Assembly: GCA_029882675.1 (NCBI GenBank)
Contig: JAOUKJ010000046.1
Location: 1 to 14,537, forward strand
Length of the DNA stretch: 14,537 nt
DNA from: Cyclobacteriaceae bacterium
GTDB lineage: Bacteria > Bacteroidota > Bacteroidia > Cytophagales > Cyclobacteriaceae
Direction of reading: 5' to 3'
Under the pieces are notes generated by a model. That model saw nothing but the letters and a program-made list of their open reading frames with translations. It had not been told where the DNA came from and ran no database searches. Below, in pieces: positions 7,021 to 14,537 of the stretch (positions are counted from its first letter, which is position 1; the number at the start of each line of letters is the position of its first letter). Both the position numbers and the translations under genes were made by a program.

Positions 7021-7854
7021 ATGGAATATGCAGTCCTGAAGGTCAGTTGCCCTGACCAGTGGAAAGATATTATGGTTGCTGAGCTGGCCGATGCGGGCTT
7101 TGATACCATGGAAGAAACGGATAATGGGCTGGATGCTTACGTTGAAGAAGGCGAAAAGGAAAAAATAGACGTTGAGTCAGTAATGGAAAGGTATAGTCAG
7201 GTAGAGGGGCTTACTTATGAATGGGGTATTGTCGAAAATCAAAACTGGAACGAAGAGTGGGAAAAAAACTATGACCCGGTAGTTATAGCGGAACAATGCC
7301 TGGTTCGTGCTGATTTCCATCAAATAAAGGAGGAATATAAGTATGAAGTGGTTATTAATCCGCGAATGTCTTTTGGCACCGGGCACCACCCTACTACCTG
7401 GCTGATGGTAGCCGCTTTGTTGAAACTGGATCTGACAGGCAAGACAGTACTTGATGCAGGGTGCGGTACTGGAGTGCTTTCTATCATAAGTGAGCAAAAA
7501 GGGGCAATAGCTATTGATGCTTACGATATCAGCGACTGGTGTGTGGAAAATACACAGGAAAACAGTAACCTGAACAATTGTACTAAAATAAATGTTTTTC
7601 AAGGGACAATATCAGATGTGCCCTTGCAGGATGATTATGATGTGATCATTGCTAATATCAATAAAAATGTACTCACTGAAGAGATGGATGCCTATGTCAG
7701 GAAGATGAAGAAAGGTAGTCTTCTTTTATTGAGCGGTTTTTTTAAAGATGATGGGCAGGATATTATTAACAGTGCTCAAAAATCAGGATTGAAGGTTTTG
7801 CAAAATGCCGAAAGAGATAATTGGGCTTGTATTTCCTTTTGTCTTGAAGGCTAA
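7021..7854 (+). CDS. prmA: Ribosomal protein L11 methyltransferase
   Basis: A SAM-dependent methyltransferase that modifies ribosomal protein L11 at lysine side chains and the N-terminus. The protein has 277 residues from ATG 7021 (MEYAVLKVSC). A TTG at 6997 inside tpiA would add 8 residues and is less likely. The N-terminal part (about 1-70) is the substrate-binding domain. It is followed by NWNEEWEKNYDPV, a linker-region motif of the family. The catalytic domain shows NPRMSFGTGHHPTT (about 113-126), SAM motif I LDAGCGTGVLSI (144-155), the acidic YDISDWCVEN (about 168-177) and the motif IV region VIIANINKNVL (208-218). It lies 7 bp behind tpiA without its own promoter, so it is probably co-transcribed. 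Loss of prmA is tolerated in E. coli. Confidence 0.93.
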   Translation: MEYAVLKVSCPDQWKDIMVAELADAGFDTMEETDNGLDAYVEEGEKEKIDVESVMERYSQVEGLTYEWGIVENQNWNEEWEKNYDPVVIAEQCLVRADFHQIKEEYKYEVVINPRMSFGTGHHPTTWLMVAALLKLDLTGKTVLDAGCGTGVLSIISEQKGAIAIDAYDISDWCVENTQENSNLNNCTKINVFQGTISDVPLQDDYDVIIANINKNVLTEEMDAYVRKMKKGSLLLLSGFFKDDGQDIINSAQKSGLKVLQNAERDNWACISFCLEG

Positions 7855-7952
7855 GGAACATGTGGCATGACCAGGATTGCAATTTGCCTGAATTTTCGGC
7901 CCTTAATGTCTGAATTCTATCGTATAGCTATAAAATAATTGGTTAATTCAAT

Positions 7953-7968
7953 GGAATTTCGGAATTTC
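7953..7968 (+). repeat. Tandem 8-bp repeat before the giant-protein gene
   Basis: GGAATTTC occurs twice head to tail (7953-7960 and 7961-7968), ending 11 bp before the GTG start at 7980. The 125-bp gap after prmA shows no clear terminator and no TAnnTTTG promoter element, so this repeat is the only notable structure near the start. It may be chance. Confidence 0.3.
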
Positions 7969-7979
7969 ATACATTCATC

Positions 7980-10900
7980 GTGAGAACTTCAATCAAATAT
8001 ATTTTAATTGTATGTGCCTTTTTATTGAGTTTTAATTCAAAGGCTCAGTACAACAGTATTCCGGAAACACCACAGGCGTTTGGTCCGGCCATTGATACAT
8101 TGCTCAAAAAGGTAAATAACGAACATGCGCTGGAGGTGGGCGGACGATTTGGAGTGATTTGGCCTGCCCTGGGGCCGGATATCAAAAAAAAGATTATCGA
8201 GCAAACACTGTTAATGGCTGACAATAAAGTGAGAATATACCCTCATTTGACGCAGTATTTTCATACTATTGTCAATGCCGTAGAATACGAAGGTGTTCAA
8301 AACCAGCAGTTTAATCAATATTTGAATATGACGGCAAAGGTCTTGGAAACCTTTGAGCAGAAAAAGTTTCTTGATTTTCTGAAGACCATGACACTCTTCT
8401 TTGAGCATCATGCTTTATTTTATAATCAGGCAAAAAAAGTTTATGTCCTTGATGACTCCTATTCCTTTGAATTTATTGAAAGTCAATGGGGCAGCCCGCT
8501 GGATAATTTTTCGGAAGCAAGTGGTGATGATTACTACGATGAACCCTATGAAGAGTCCTATGATGACACCGTTTATGATGATGAGTATCAGGATAATTAT
8601 GACGATGAGCCCTATCAGGAATCTTATGATAATTACGATGAGAACTATCCTGAAGAATCATATGTTTATGAACCCGATCTCCTTGAACTTCGTAAACCTG
8701 TTATTGAATTGCCCGAACCCAGTGGCCCCATTATTCGGTTTGAAAAGGCAACGCTTAATTTTTCTACTTTCTATGACTCCGCTTTTTTAGAAGGAACATC
8801 TGGATTTTTTTCGCTGGAAGAGAAGGCCTTTACAGGTAGTGGAGGCAAGTTTGATTGGACTACAGCTGGCCTGGACAATACGGTGTATGCTGAGCTTAGT
8901 AAATATACATTTGCAGTAGATAAATTTGAATTGAAAGCCTGGGATGCAATCCTTACCTACCCGGATAAACTGGAAGAACCTGTAGAGGGTATTTTTGAAT
9001 TCAAAAGTGTGAGACATGATAGTCTGATTGCCCCGAGGTATCCAGGCTTTTTATCCTACCGTAGCGGTCATGTTATTAAAGGCTTCAATGATGAAAAGAT
9101 GGGTTTTAAAGGCGGTATTTCGCTAACGGGAGCACATTTGCAGAGCGCAAATTTTCTAAAGGAAAATGCAGTTTTGACAGCCAATGCAAATGATGTAAAT
9201 AAAGTGATTGTAAGAAGTCCGGTATTTAATCTGGGAGACTCTGTGATTTCGACAAAAAGTGGCAGAATGAGTATAATTCACAGGAGGGATTCAATATTTC
9301 ACCCGGCAGTGGAAATAGATTTTAATAAAAATGCACACCTGCTAAGTGTTGATCGCCATGATGGTAATTTCAAAGACACACCCTACTATTCTTCGTATTT
9401 TAATGTCAATTTCCGGACGGAAATAATAAAATGGGACTTAAATACTGATACGCTTAATGTTTTTATGCGTCAAGCAAAACGGGTGGATCCTATGGTTGTT
9501 GAAAGTGAGGATCATTTTGAAAAGATAGATTACATTAGATTGGGCTCCATTTATGATTTTCATCCTCTGGGCGTGATTGCTTCCTATGCAAAAAAAATTA
9601 ATTCAGAACGAATGAGTATAAGCCAGGTAGCCGCTGAGTATGGAATTCAAAATGACATATTTAAAGGAGCCATGCAACTGCTCAAGTATAAAGGGTTGGT
9701 TGAGATGGATGAAGAAAGGGACGAGCTTATTCTCAAGAAGGGAGGAGTAATGCTTTATGATGCCAACTTTGAGCGGATCGATTATGATGATATGATCCTT
9801 GAATCTTTAATGGATGAGCAACCAGATTATCCCAATGCTTCCATTTATCTCAACGAGGGAAGAATGGATCTGAGGGGCGTGGAATATTTAAGTATGAGTG
9901 ACTCCCTGAATATTGAGATGTTTCCCGACAGTAGTGTAGTCACCTTTTTGAAAGGTAGGGATGTTGAATTTAGTGGCAGGCTGGTTGCCGGAAATTTTGA
10001 ATATTTTGGTCATCAGTTTACCTTCAAGTACGACAGCTTTCTTGTTCATATGCAAGCGATAGATTCTGTTCAGTTTTATGTGCAGGATGAGTTTGGAAAC
10101 CGGAAAAAAATTGATAACTCAATGGTAGGTGTTGACTCAGCGGCTGCACAAACGGCCAGTTTGATGCCTGGTGCGAGTAAAACAGCTGGTACCTTATACC
10201 TCAATGAACCTGGTAATAAATCGGGCAAGGCTCATAATCCGCACTATCCTAATTTTACGGCGGGAATGGGAGCAGTTTTTTATTTTGACCGAAAAGAAAT
10301 ATTTAATGGCAATTATGATAAGTCGCTATTTTTTGTAGTTCCTCCTTTTGAAATAGATAGTTTGGGAGATAGTAACCCGGCATCTATTGTGTTTGAAGGC
10401 GTATTTTCATCAAGTGGAATGTTTCCTGATTTTGACGAGAACCTGAGGTATCAGCCGGATAATACGATGGGATTCAACCATTTTGTTCCGGAAGAAGGTT
10501 ATCAGCTTTATGAAGGAGCGGGCCGATTATATGGTGATTTGAGGATGAATAAAAAAGGATTACGATCGACAGGTCGAATCGATTTCCTGTCTTCTACTTT
10601 AATATCAGATGAATTTATTTTCTATCAGGATTCTGTAACAGGCGAGGGGTTAAATGCGAATATTGAAGAAGAAGAGCACAGTGGTGTAATATTTCCTCAG
10701 GCAAATTTGGCCAATTTCAGGATGAAGTGGCTTCCTCAAAAGGACTCTATGTATGTATCAAACATCGCTGATCCTTTTCAGTTTTATAATGGCACGGCCT
10801 CGCTGGATGGTACGGCTATTATTTCAAATAGTGGTGTATTTGGCTCAGGGCGACTTATTTCCCGGGGTTCCATCGCTACTTCTGAAAGGCTCACCTTCCG

Positions 10901-12818
10901 CCATAATAGTTATGCAGCCAGAAATGCGGATTTTATCGTTGAGTCCAATAACCCGGAAAAACCCGCACTGGCTGGAACAGATGTAAGACTTAATTTCAAC
11001 CTTGATCAGAATTTCGCTGATATAAGTCCGGAAATTGAAGGGGAAGCGGCGGTGGAATTTCCATATGCGCAATATAAAACATCTATACCCACGGCACGTT
11101 GGGACCTTAATGAACAGAAAATATATATGGCCAAGCCCGATAATGTGCCCATTGAAAATTCATACTTCTATACGACAAATGATGATTTGGATTCTTTGCG
11201 GTTTAATGCTACTTCTGCGGTGTATGATATTGAAAGACAGGAACTTAAAGTCAGCGGTATTCCATATATTGTGGTTGCCGATGCTTTAATCACGCCTGAA
11301 AATAATGAAGTCCTTATACATGAGAACTCCAGACTGGAGACATTATACAATACCACTATTATCCTGGACACCCTAACCGGCTACCATCGTTTGTATGATG
11401 GGGTTATTAATGTAGGTTCACGGAATATGTTTTCCGGTCATGCTACTTATGAGCTCGTGAATGCTTTGGGAGATACCTTTGCTATAAAAATGGAAAATTT
11501 CCGATTGGAGGAATTTCCCGAGGATGAAGGAAGAAATTTAACATCAAAGCTACATACCGTGGCCAATGGTGAAATTGCCGAGGATGATAATATACTTATT
11601 TCTCCGGGTATGTTTTACAAGGGGGATGTAAAAATGGTATCCCACAACCCTATGCTTGGCCTAAATGGGTATATCCGACTTAACCTGACAAAAAATCAAT
11701 ATGATGACATTTGGATAGGTTATAATCACGATGCTGACAATAAGAAAATTGCCATTGATTTTGATAATAGCACAACTGAAGAAGGAAGAATCATAGAAGC
11801 GGGATTGTATTTCTCTACGCTTGATAATGATATGTATGCCCTTTTTATTGATCTGCCACGATCACCTGATGATGAGGTGTTTTTCCGTCCAGGCGGAATG
11901 TTGTTTTATGATGAGGATAATAATGAATTTGTGATTGAAGATCCGGCGAAAACATCTGGCGAAAGTTATGCTGGAAAGGTATTTACCTATAATGAAGAGT
12001 CCGGTGATATCAGGCTGGAAGGCCCGGTGCAATTTTTTGAGAACAACAGGGGCGCTCAGTTTCAATCGGCGTTGATCGGAAGGGGAAATACAGAAACCGG
12101 TATTTTTAATTTAAATGCTTTATTAACGATTGATTTTAATATTCATCGGCAAATATATGATGCCATGGCCTTTGACCTTGAAGCAGTCATCAAAAACCTG
12201 GGTGCCCCGGAAGGTCTGGGTGATCCGACTGAGTTGCTATACAAACTGGCCGAAATCATTGGTGATAAAGCAGCAAAGCAATATGAGGAGCGTACACTTG
12301 TAGAGAATACTCCGCTTGCTGGTTTTAGCCCCGAGATCACAAAACCTATGGTTTTTACAGATGTTAATATAAAGTGGTCAACGGATTATAAGGCATTTTA
12401 CTCTGAGGGATTACTTGGTATGAGTAATGTTTTGGGGTATAATGTTAATGGGGCTTTTGAGGGGTTTATGGAATTAAGAAAAAATGAAGACGGAACACCT
12501 GTCTTTAATCTTTTTTATAAAGCGTCTGCTGACTCCTGGTATTTCTTTGGTTATGAGGATAATCGCCTTCTGCTCTATTCATCCAATCAGGAATTTAATA
12601 ATATAGTGAAAAAACGCACCAATGCTTCCAAAGCCAAAATTGGTGAGCTGGTGTTCGTGCCTGGTGATGAAGCAGAAACGTTAAGCTTTATTAACCGGTT
12701 CAGGGAACAGTATTACGGGATCACTGTTTCCTATCAATTGAGTGCGGAAGCTGAACTTAATGAGGAAGAAAAAGAAAAAGAAAAAACCGACGATGGTGAC
12801 GACGATGATGGTTTTTAG
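7980..12818 (+). CDS. Giant secreted beta-rich protein of unknown function (1612 aa)
   Basis: I do not recognise a named family. From a GTG start, the protein has a clear signal peptide (MRTSIKYILIVCAFLLSFNS, probable cut after SKA at residue 22), so it is exported. Residues about 23-175 look alpha-helical. Residues about 181-237 form an acidic, tyrosine-rich segment with a duplicated DEPY-x-ESYD unit 22 residues apart. The rest is mostly short beta-strand segments with recurring aromatic and Asp-Ser turns, suggesting a long beta-solenoid or sheet stack, perhaps like OstA/LptA-type envelope proteins (weak inference). One helical island (about 527-590) looks like a winged helix. The C-terminus (about 1594-1612) is highly charged and acidic. 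I saw no TonB plug, lipobox, type IX sorting domain or catalytic motif. Its stop overlaps that of the convergent kinase gene by 4 bp. No Shine-Dalgarno is visible, and no in-frame ATG lies between the stop at 7944 and the GTG. Confidence 0.85.
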   Translation: MRTSIKYILIVCAFLLSFNSKAQYNSIPETPQAFGPAIDTLLKKVNNEHALEVGGRFGVIWPALGPDIKKKIIEQTLLMADNKVRIYPHLTQYFHTIVNAVEYEGVQNQQFNQYLNMTAKVLETFEQKKFLDFLKTMTLFFEHHALFYNQAKKVYVLDDSYSFEFIESQWGSPLDNFSEASGDDYYDEPYEESYDDTVYDDEYQDNYDDEPYQESYDNYDENYPEESYVYEPDLLELRKPVIELPEPSGPIIRFEKATLNFSTFYDSAFLEGTSGFFSLEEKAFTGSGGKFDWTTAGLDNTVYAELSKYTFAVDKFELKAWDAILTYPDKLEEPVEGIFEFKSVRHDSLIAPRYPGFLSYRSGHVIKGFNDEKMGFKGGISLTGAHLQSANFLKENAVLTANANDVNKVIVRSPVFNLGDSVISTKSGRMSIIHRRDSIFHPAVEIDFNKNAHLLSVDRHDGNFKDTPYYSSYFNVNFRTEIIKWDLNTDTLNVFMRQAKRVDPMVVESEDHFEKIDYIRLGSIYDFHPLGVIASYAKKINSERMSISQVAAEYGIQNDIFKGAMQLLKYKGLVEMDEERDELILKKGGVMLYDANFERIDYDDMILESLMDEQPDYPNASIYLNEGRMDLRGVEYLSMSDSLNIEMFPDSSVVTFLKGRDVEFSGRLVAGNFEYFGHQFTFKYDSFLVHMQAIDSVQFYVQDEFGNRKKIDNSMVGVDSAAAQTASLMPGASKTAGTLYLNEPGNKSGKAHNPHYPNFTAGMGAVFYFDRKEIFNGNYDKSLFFVVPPFEIDSLGDSNPASIVFEGVFSSSGMFPDFDENLRYQPDNTMGFNHFVPEEGYQLYEGAGRLYGDLRMNKKGLRSTGRIDFLSSTLISDEFIFYQDSVTGEGLNANIEEEEHSGVIFPQANLANFRMKWLPQKDSMYVSNIADPFQFYNGTASLDGTAIISNSGVFGSGRLISRGSIATSERLTFRHNSYAARNADFIVESNNPEKPALAGTDVRLNFNLDQNFADISPEIEGEAAVEFPYAQYKTSIPTARWDLNEQKIYMAKPDNVPIENSYFYTTNDDLDSLRFNATSAVYDIERQELKVSGIPYIVVADALITPENNEVLIHENSRLETLYNTTIILDTLTGYHRLYDGVINVGSRNMFSGHATYELVNALGDTFAIKMENFRLEEFPEDEGRNLTSKLHTVANGEIAEDDNILISPGMFYKGDVKMVSHNPMLGLNGYIRLNLTKNQYDDIWIGYNHDADNKKIAIDFDNSTTEEGRIIEAGLYFSTLDNDMYALFIDLPRSPDDEVFFRPGGMLFYDEDNNEFVIEDPAKTSGESYAGKVFTYNEESGDIRLEGPVQFFENNRGAQFQSALIGRGNTETGIFNLNALLTIDFNIHRQIYDAMAFDLEAVIKNLGAPEGLGDPTELLYKLAEIIGDKAAKQYEERTLVENTPLAGFSPEITKPMVFTDVNIKWSTDYKAFYSEGLLGMSNVLGYNVNGAFEGFMELRKNEDGTPVFNLFYKASADSWYFFGYEDNRLLLYSSNQEFNNIVKKRTNASKAKIGELVFVPGDEAETLSFINRFREQYYGITVSYQLSAEAELNEEEKEKEKTDDGDDDDGF
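8538..8630 (+). repeat. In-frame 66-bp duplication in the acidic/tyrosine segment
   Basis: The unit encoding DEPYEESYD (from 8538) recurs as DEPYQESYD (from 8604), exactly 66 bp or 22 codons later. Third codon positions have diverged (GAA/GAG, TCC/TCT), so the duplication is not fresh, or the amino acid pattern is under selection. The surrounding residues are almost only Asp, Glu, Tyr, Asn, Gln, Ser and Pro. Confidence 0.6.
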
Positions 12819-14155
12819 GCGTTTTCGTTATTATTTGACGGAATGCTAATCATTATTTCGGTGCCTTTTCCCTGCTCACTTTCAACGGAAATAGTGCCCT
12901 TTATAATTTCGATGTAGCGCTTGACAATAGAAAGGCCAAGGCCCGAACCCTCATATGTCCGCTTTATTCCTGTGCTTTCCTGTTCAAAGGGATTAAACAT
13001 TTTTGGTATAAATTCTGGCGAAATTCCAATGCCTGTATCTTTTATGCTTATCAATACATTTTCATTCTTTTGCTGAACTGAAAGTGTGATTTTTCCTTTT
13101 ACTGTGAATTTTATAGCATTACCGGCCAGGTGATTGATGATTTGACTAATAATATCACCGGAGGCCTTACAGCGTATTTTTTCACCCCGAATATCCACAA
13201 CAAACGATAGATTCTTTTTCCGGGCTATTGGCCTGAGTATATGTTCACTTTCCCTGATGGATTTTACAATATCCATATCGACTAATTCCAGCTGCACATG
13301 GTCTGATTCTACTTTCGAAAAATTAAGAATATTTGTTACTGTGTTCAGGAGCCTGATGCTACTTTGTTTTTGCATACTGAGCATTTCATGTACCTCTTGA
13401 TCATCGGTACGGATTTCCATAAGTTCAGCCAGCCCCATGATGCCATTGATGGGAGTTCGAACCTCATGAGACATGTTGGCCAGAAAATTTGATTTTAGTT
13501 TATTCATTGATTCCGCCTTTATGTTAGCCTCCTTTAATTCCCTGTTTATTTTTTTAAGGTTTTCGTTATTTTCCTTTAAATAATCAGAAAATTTAATGTT
13601 GGCCTGATGTACACGATACATAAAGTAAAAAAGTACAAGCAGTAAAGGCAAAAAGGTAGATACTTGTTCTAACGAATTAAATTCCTGTGCGGGTAAAGTT
13701 GTCCAGCGGACATTTAGCCCTTTTAACAATAGAATGACTGAAATGACTATCGTTTGAATGATGGTGTAAAATGTGGCCCATTGAATAGAAAGAAAGTAGA
13801 AAGAAAAAAAGATGGCGATGAAAAATAGTGAAATGGTACTGTAATCAACAGTTTGAAAAATAAAAACAACATTACTGACGATCGTAAGGATAATTAAAAT
13901 GATGCAAGTGTGAACGAGGGGCACAATAGATTGCCTTACCTTACTTAGATAAATCAATGCAACAATAATACTCACGCTTAGCAAGGCGCGAAAGGCTAAA
14001 ATATGATGACCGGTAAAAAAGGTGATGATTGCAATTACAGATGTTACTATCAAGGCAAATGCGATGATATCAGCTATGATTTCAACTTTTGCTTTTTGCA
14101 AAATATCGTCATCCTCTCCGAGGTTGTTGAAAAATAAATGTTTCAGACTTTTCAC
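12815..14155 (-). CDS. Membrane sensor histidine kinase, orphan
   Basis: A 446-residue two-component histidine kinase of the inner membrane. About six hydrophobic segments fill residues 26-182 (near 26-46, 51-70, 77-100, 108-125, 127-145, 167-182) with short loops and no large periplasmic sensor domain. A coiled-coil linker (about 190-220) leads into a HisKA dimerisation domain, with His230 in FLANMSHEVRTPINGIMGLAELM as the phosphorylation site. The HATPase_c domain has its N box in NHLAGNAIKF (about 341-350), G1 box DTGIGI (373-378), F box FNPFEQ and G2 box GSGLGLSI (403-410). All key residues are present. It has no PAS, receiver or HPt domain, and no response regulator gene is in the window, so the partner and stimulus are unknown. 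The start is GTG at 14155; an upstream ATG is closed by an immediate stop. Its TAA overlaps the TAG of the convergent 1612-residue gene. Confidence 0.92.
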   Translation of the reverse strand: MKSLKHLFFNNLGEDDDILQKAKVEIIADIIAFALIVTSVIAIITFFTGHHILAFRALLSVSIIVALIYLSKVRQSIVPLVHTCIILIILTIVSNVVFIFQTVDYSTISLFFIAIFFSFYFLSIQWATFYTIIQTIVISVILLLKGLNVRWTTLPAQEFNSLEQVSTFLPLLLVLFYFMYRVHQANIKFSDYLKENNENLKKINRELKEANIKAESMNKLKSNFLANMSHEVRTPINGIMGLAELMEIRTDDQEVHEMLSMQKQSSIRLLNTVTNILNFSKVESDHVQLELVDMDIVKSIRESEHILRPIARKKNLSFVVDIRGEKIRCKASGDIISQIINHLAGNAIKFTVKGKITLSVQQKNENVLISIKDTGIGISPEFIPKMFNPFEQESTGIKRTYEGSGLGLSIVKRYIEIIKGTISVESEQGKGTEIMISIPSNNNENA

Positions 14156-14211
14156 CTGCTATATCATTGAATCCGTTAAACACATAACACGAAAGGATTC
14201 TTATTGTTTGG

Positions 14212-14227
14212 GTATTCAAGTATTCAA
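14212..14227. repeat. Tandem GTATTCAA repeat
   Basis: GTATTCAA occurs twice head to tail (14212-14219, 14220-14227), overlapping the proposed kinase -7 element. Beyond the palindrome, TTGAGTAT at 14251-14258 is a 6-of-8 match to the inverse of the unit. The arrangement looks like an operator cluster but no regulator is identified. Confidence 0.4.
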
Positions 14228-14232
14228 AATTA
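14225..14232 (-). promoter_or_regulatory. Possible -7 promoter element of the histidine kinase gene
   Basis: On the minus strand this reads TAATTTTG, a match to TAnnTTTG, 70 bp upstream of the kinase start. The 20-bp palindrome fills the place where the spacer and -33 element would be, and no TTTG is found there. Tentative. Confidence 0.35.
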
Positions 14233-14251
14233 ACAACATATATATGTTGTT
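14232..14251. repeat. Perfect 20-bp palindrome, possible operator
   Basis: AACAACATATATATGTTGTT is its own reverse complement over all 20 bases. It shares its first base with the proposed kinase -7 element, so a protein bound here would cover the spacer and -33 region. The two half-sites AACAACAT are typical in size for a dimeric helix-turn-helix regulator. An RNA hairpin is also possible, but no U-run follows. Confidence 0.5.
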
Positions 14252-14377
14252 TGAGTATTTTAGGAAAATATCTTAGGAAAAATTCCAGGGTAATTATTAT
14301 TGTCGTTTAATTTTCAGGTTTTATAGAGAAAATACAGCAGATATGTGTCTAAAATAAACAGAGTTTATTTTAACATA

Positions 14378-14408
14378 TTTGCCTTTTGGTGGTTACTGAT
14401 TACCTTTG
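14378..14408 (+). promoter_or_regulatory. Dipeptidase gene promoter, Bacteroidota type
   Basis: TTTG (14378-14381) and TACCTTTG (14401-14408) are separated by 19 bp, fitting TTTG-N19-21-TAnnTTTG. The -7 element ends 19 bp before the ATG at 14428, so the leader would be only about 13 nt. Confidence 0.65.
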
Positions 14409-14427
14409 GTGAAATCAACAATTTACA

Positions 14428-14537
14428 ATGAACAGCTACATTGAAGAAAATAAAACAAGGTTTCTTGAAGAGCTTTTTGACTGGCTGAGAATACCTTCTA
14501 TTAGTGCAAAAAGTGAACACAAGGCTGATATGATCAA
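14428..14537 (+). CDS. M20-family dipeptidase (N-terminal fragment, cut by window edge)
   Basis: Only the first 36 residues are in the window. MNSYIEENKTRFLEELFDWL followed by RIPSISAKSEHKADMI matches the N-terminus of M20-family zinc peptidases (the ArgE/DapE/ACY1/CPG2 group, peptidase M20/M25/M40). In these, an amphipathic helix is followed by the hallmark (L)RIPSIS and then a Lys/Asp-rich turn. The metal-binding motifs lie beyond the edge, so activity cannot be confirmed; cytosolic dipeptidase is the most likely role. The ATG at 14428 is chosen for the conserved N-terminus and the promoter just upstream; there is no Shine-Dalgarno sequence. Confidence 0.75.
   Translation, partial: MNSYIEENKTRFLEELFDWLRIPSISAKSEHKADMI

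Larger units (their letters stand above)
14156..14427. other. Divergent regulatory region between kinase and dipeptidase genes
   Basis: This 272-bp AT-rich stretch contains no convincing gene. It holds an exact tandem GTATTCAA pair (14212-14227), a minus-strand -7-like element (14225-14232), a perfect 20-bp palindrome (14232-14251), a TTAGGAAAA pair (14260-14268 and 14273-14281, 13-bp period), and the dipeptidase promoter (14378-14408). Confidence 0.6.

Noticed and set aside
7177..7602. A 141-codon frame on the minus strand within prmA
   Set aside because: It lies wholly inside a well-supported methyltransferase gene, and its protein shows no recognisable domain.
7923..7932. TATAGCTATA palindrome upstream of the giant gene as an operator
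   Set aside because: Ten AT-rich bases of symmetry are expected by chance in this kind of intergenic DNA.
8401..8790. A 129-codon frame on the plus strand inside the giant gene, and a 62-codon His-rich frame opposite it
   Set aside because: Both are shadows of the Asp/Tyr-rich repeat (GAT/TAT codons read in other frames); composition is biased to Met/Ile or His and no start signal is seen.
1..14537. CRISPR array, tRNA or rRNA gene, insertion sequence or phage module
   Set aside because: No spaced repeats, cloverleaf-like sequences, transposase-like frames or terminal inverted repeats were seen; nearly all DNA is filled by the genes listed.

Overview
The window looks like chromosome from a member of the Bacteroidota, probably a Cytophagales-type marine or soil bacterium. 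Four things point that way. There is a eukaryote-like GT3 glycogen synthase. Gene starts sit in A-rich leaders that mostly lack a Shine-Dalgarno sequence. Several genes carry the Bacteroidota promoter pattern TTTG-N19-21-TAnnTTTG. There is also a very large secreted beta-rich protein and signal peptides of the usual Bacteroidota kind. No RNA gene, mobile element, CRISPR array or phage gene was seen.

Layout, left to right. Positions 1-948 hold the C-terminal half of a glycogen synthase, cut by the window edge. Next comes a branched-chain amino acid aminotransferase (ilvE, 1132-2199), preceded by a short 21-bp-period direct repeat. A small exported or membrane protein of unknown function follows (about 2216-2692); its only sensible start is a rare ATT codon. 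prfB, for release factor 2, is split by a classical programmed +1 frameshift (2803-3901). A perfect 24-bp-stem hairpin (3930-3981) separates prfB from the convergent recQ helicase gene (5927-4014, minus strand). A 324-bp divergent intergenic region leads into a tpiA-prmA pair (6252-7854). A 1612-residue secreted protein of unknown function follows (7980-12818). Its stop codon overlaps that of a convergent membrane histidine kinase (14155-12815, minus strand). A 272-bp regulatory region holding a perfect 20-bp palindrome leads to the beginning of an M20-family dipeptidase gene (14428 to the window edge).

Most of the content is core metabolism and information processing: glycogen synthesis, branched-chain amino acid transamination, glycolysis, translation termination, ribosomal protein methylation and DNA repair. 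These genes do not form one pathway. tpiA and prmA look co-transcribed (7-bp gap). The least understood parts are the 1612-residue protein, which has an acidic/tyrosine-rich repeat and an internal winged-helix-like insert, and the small protein after ilvE. I found no convincing new multi-gene system. The best leads are the ATT start, the giant secreted protein, and the palindrome/repeat cluster upstream of the histidine kinase.
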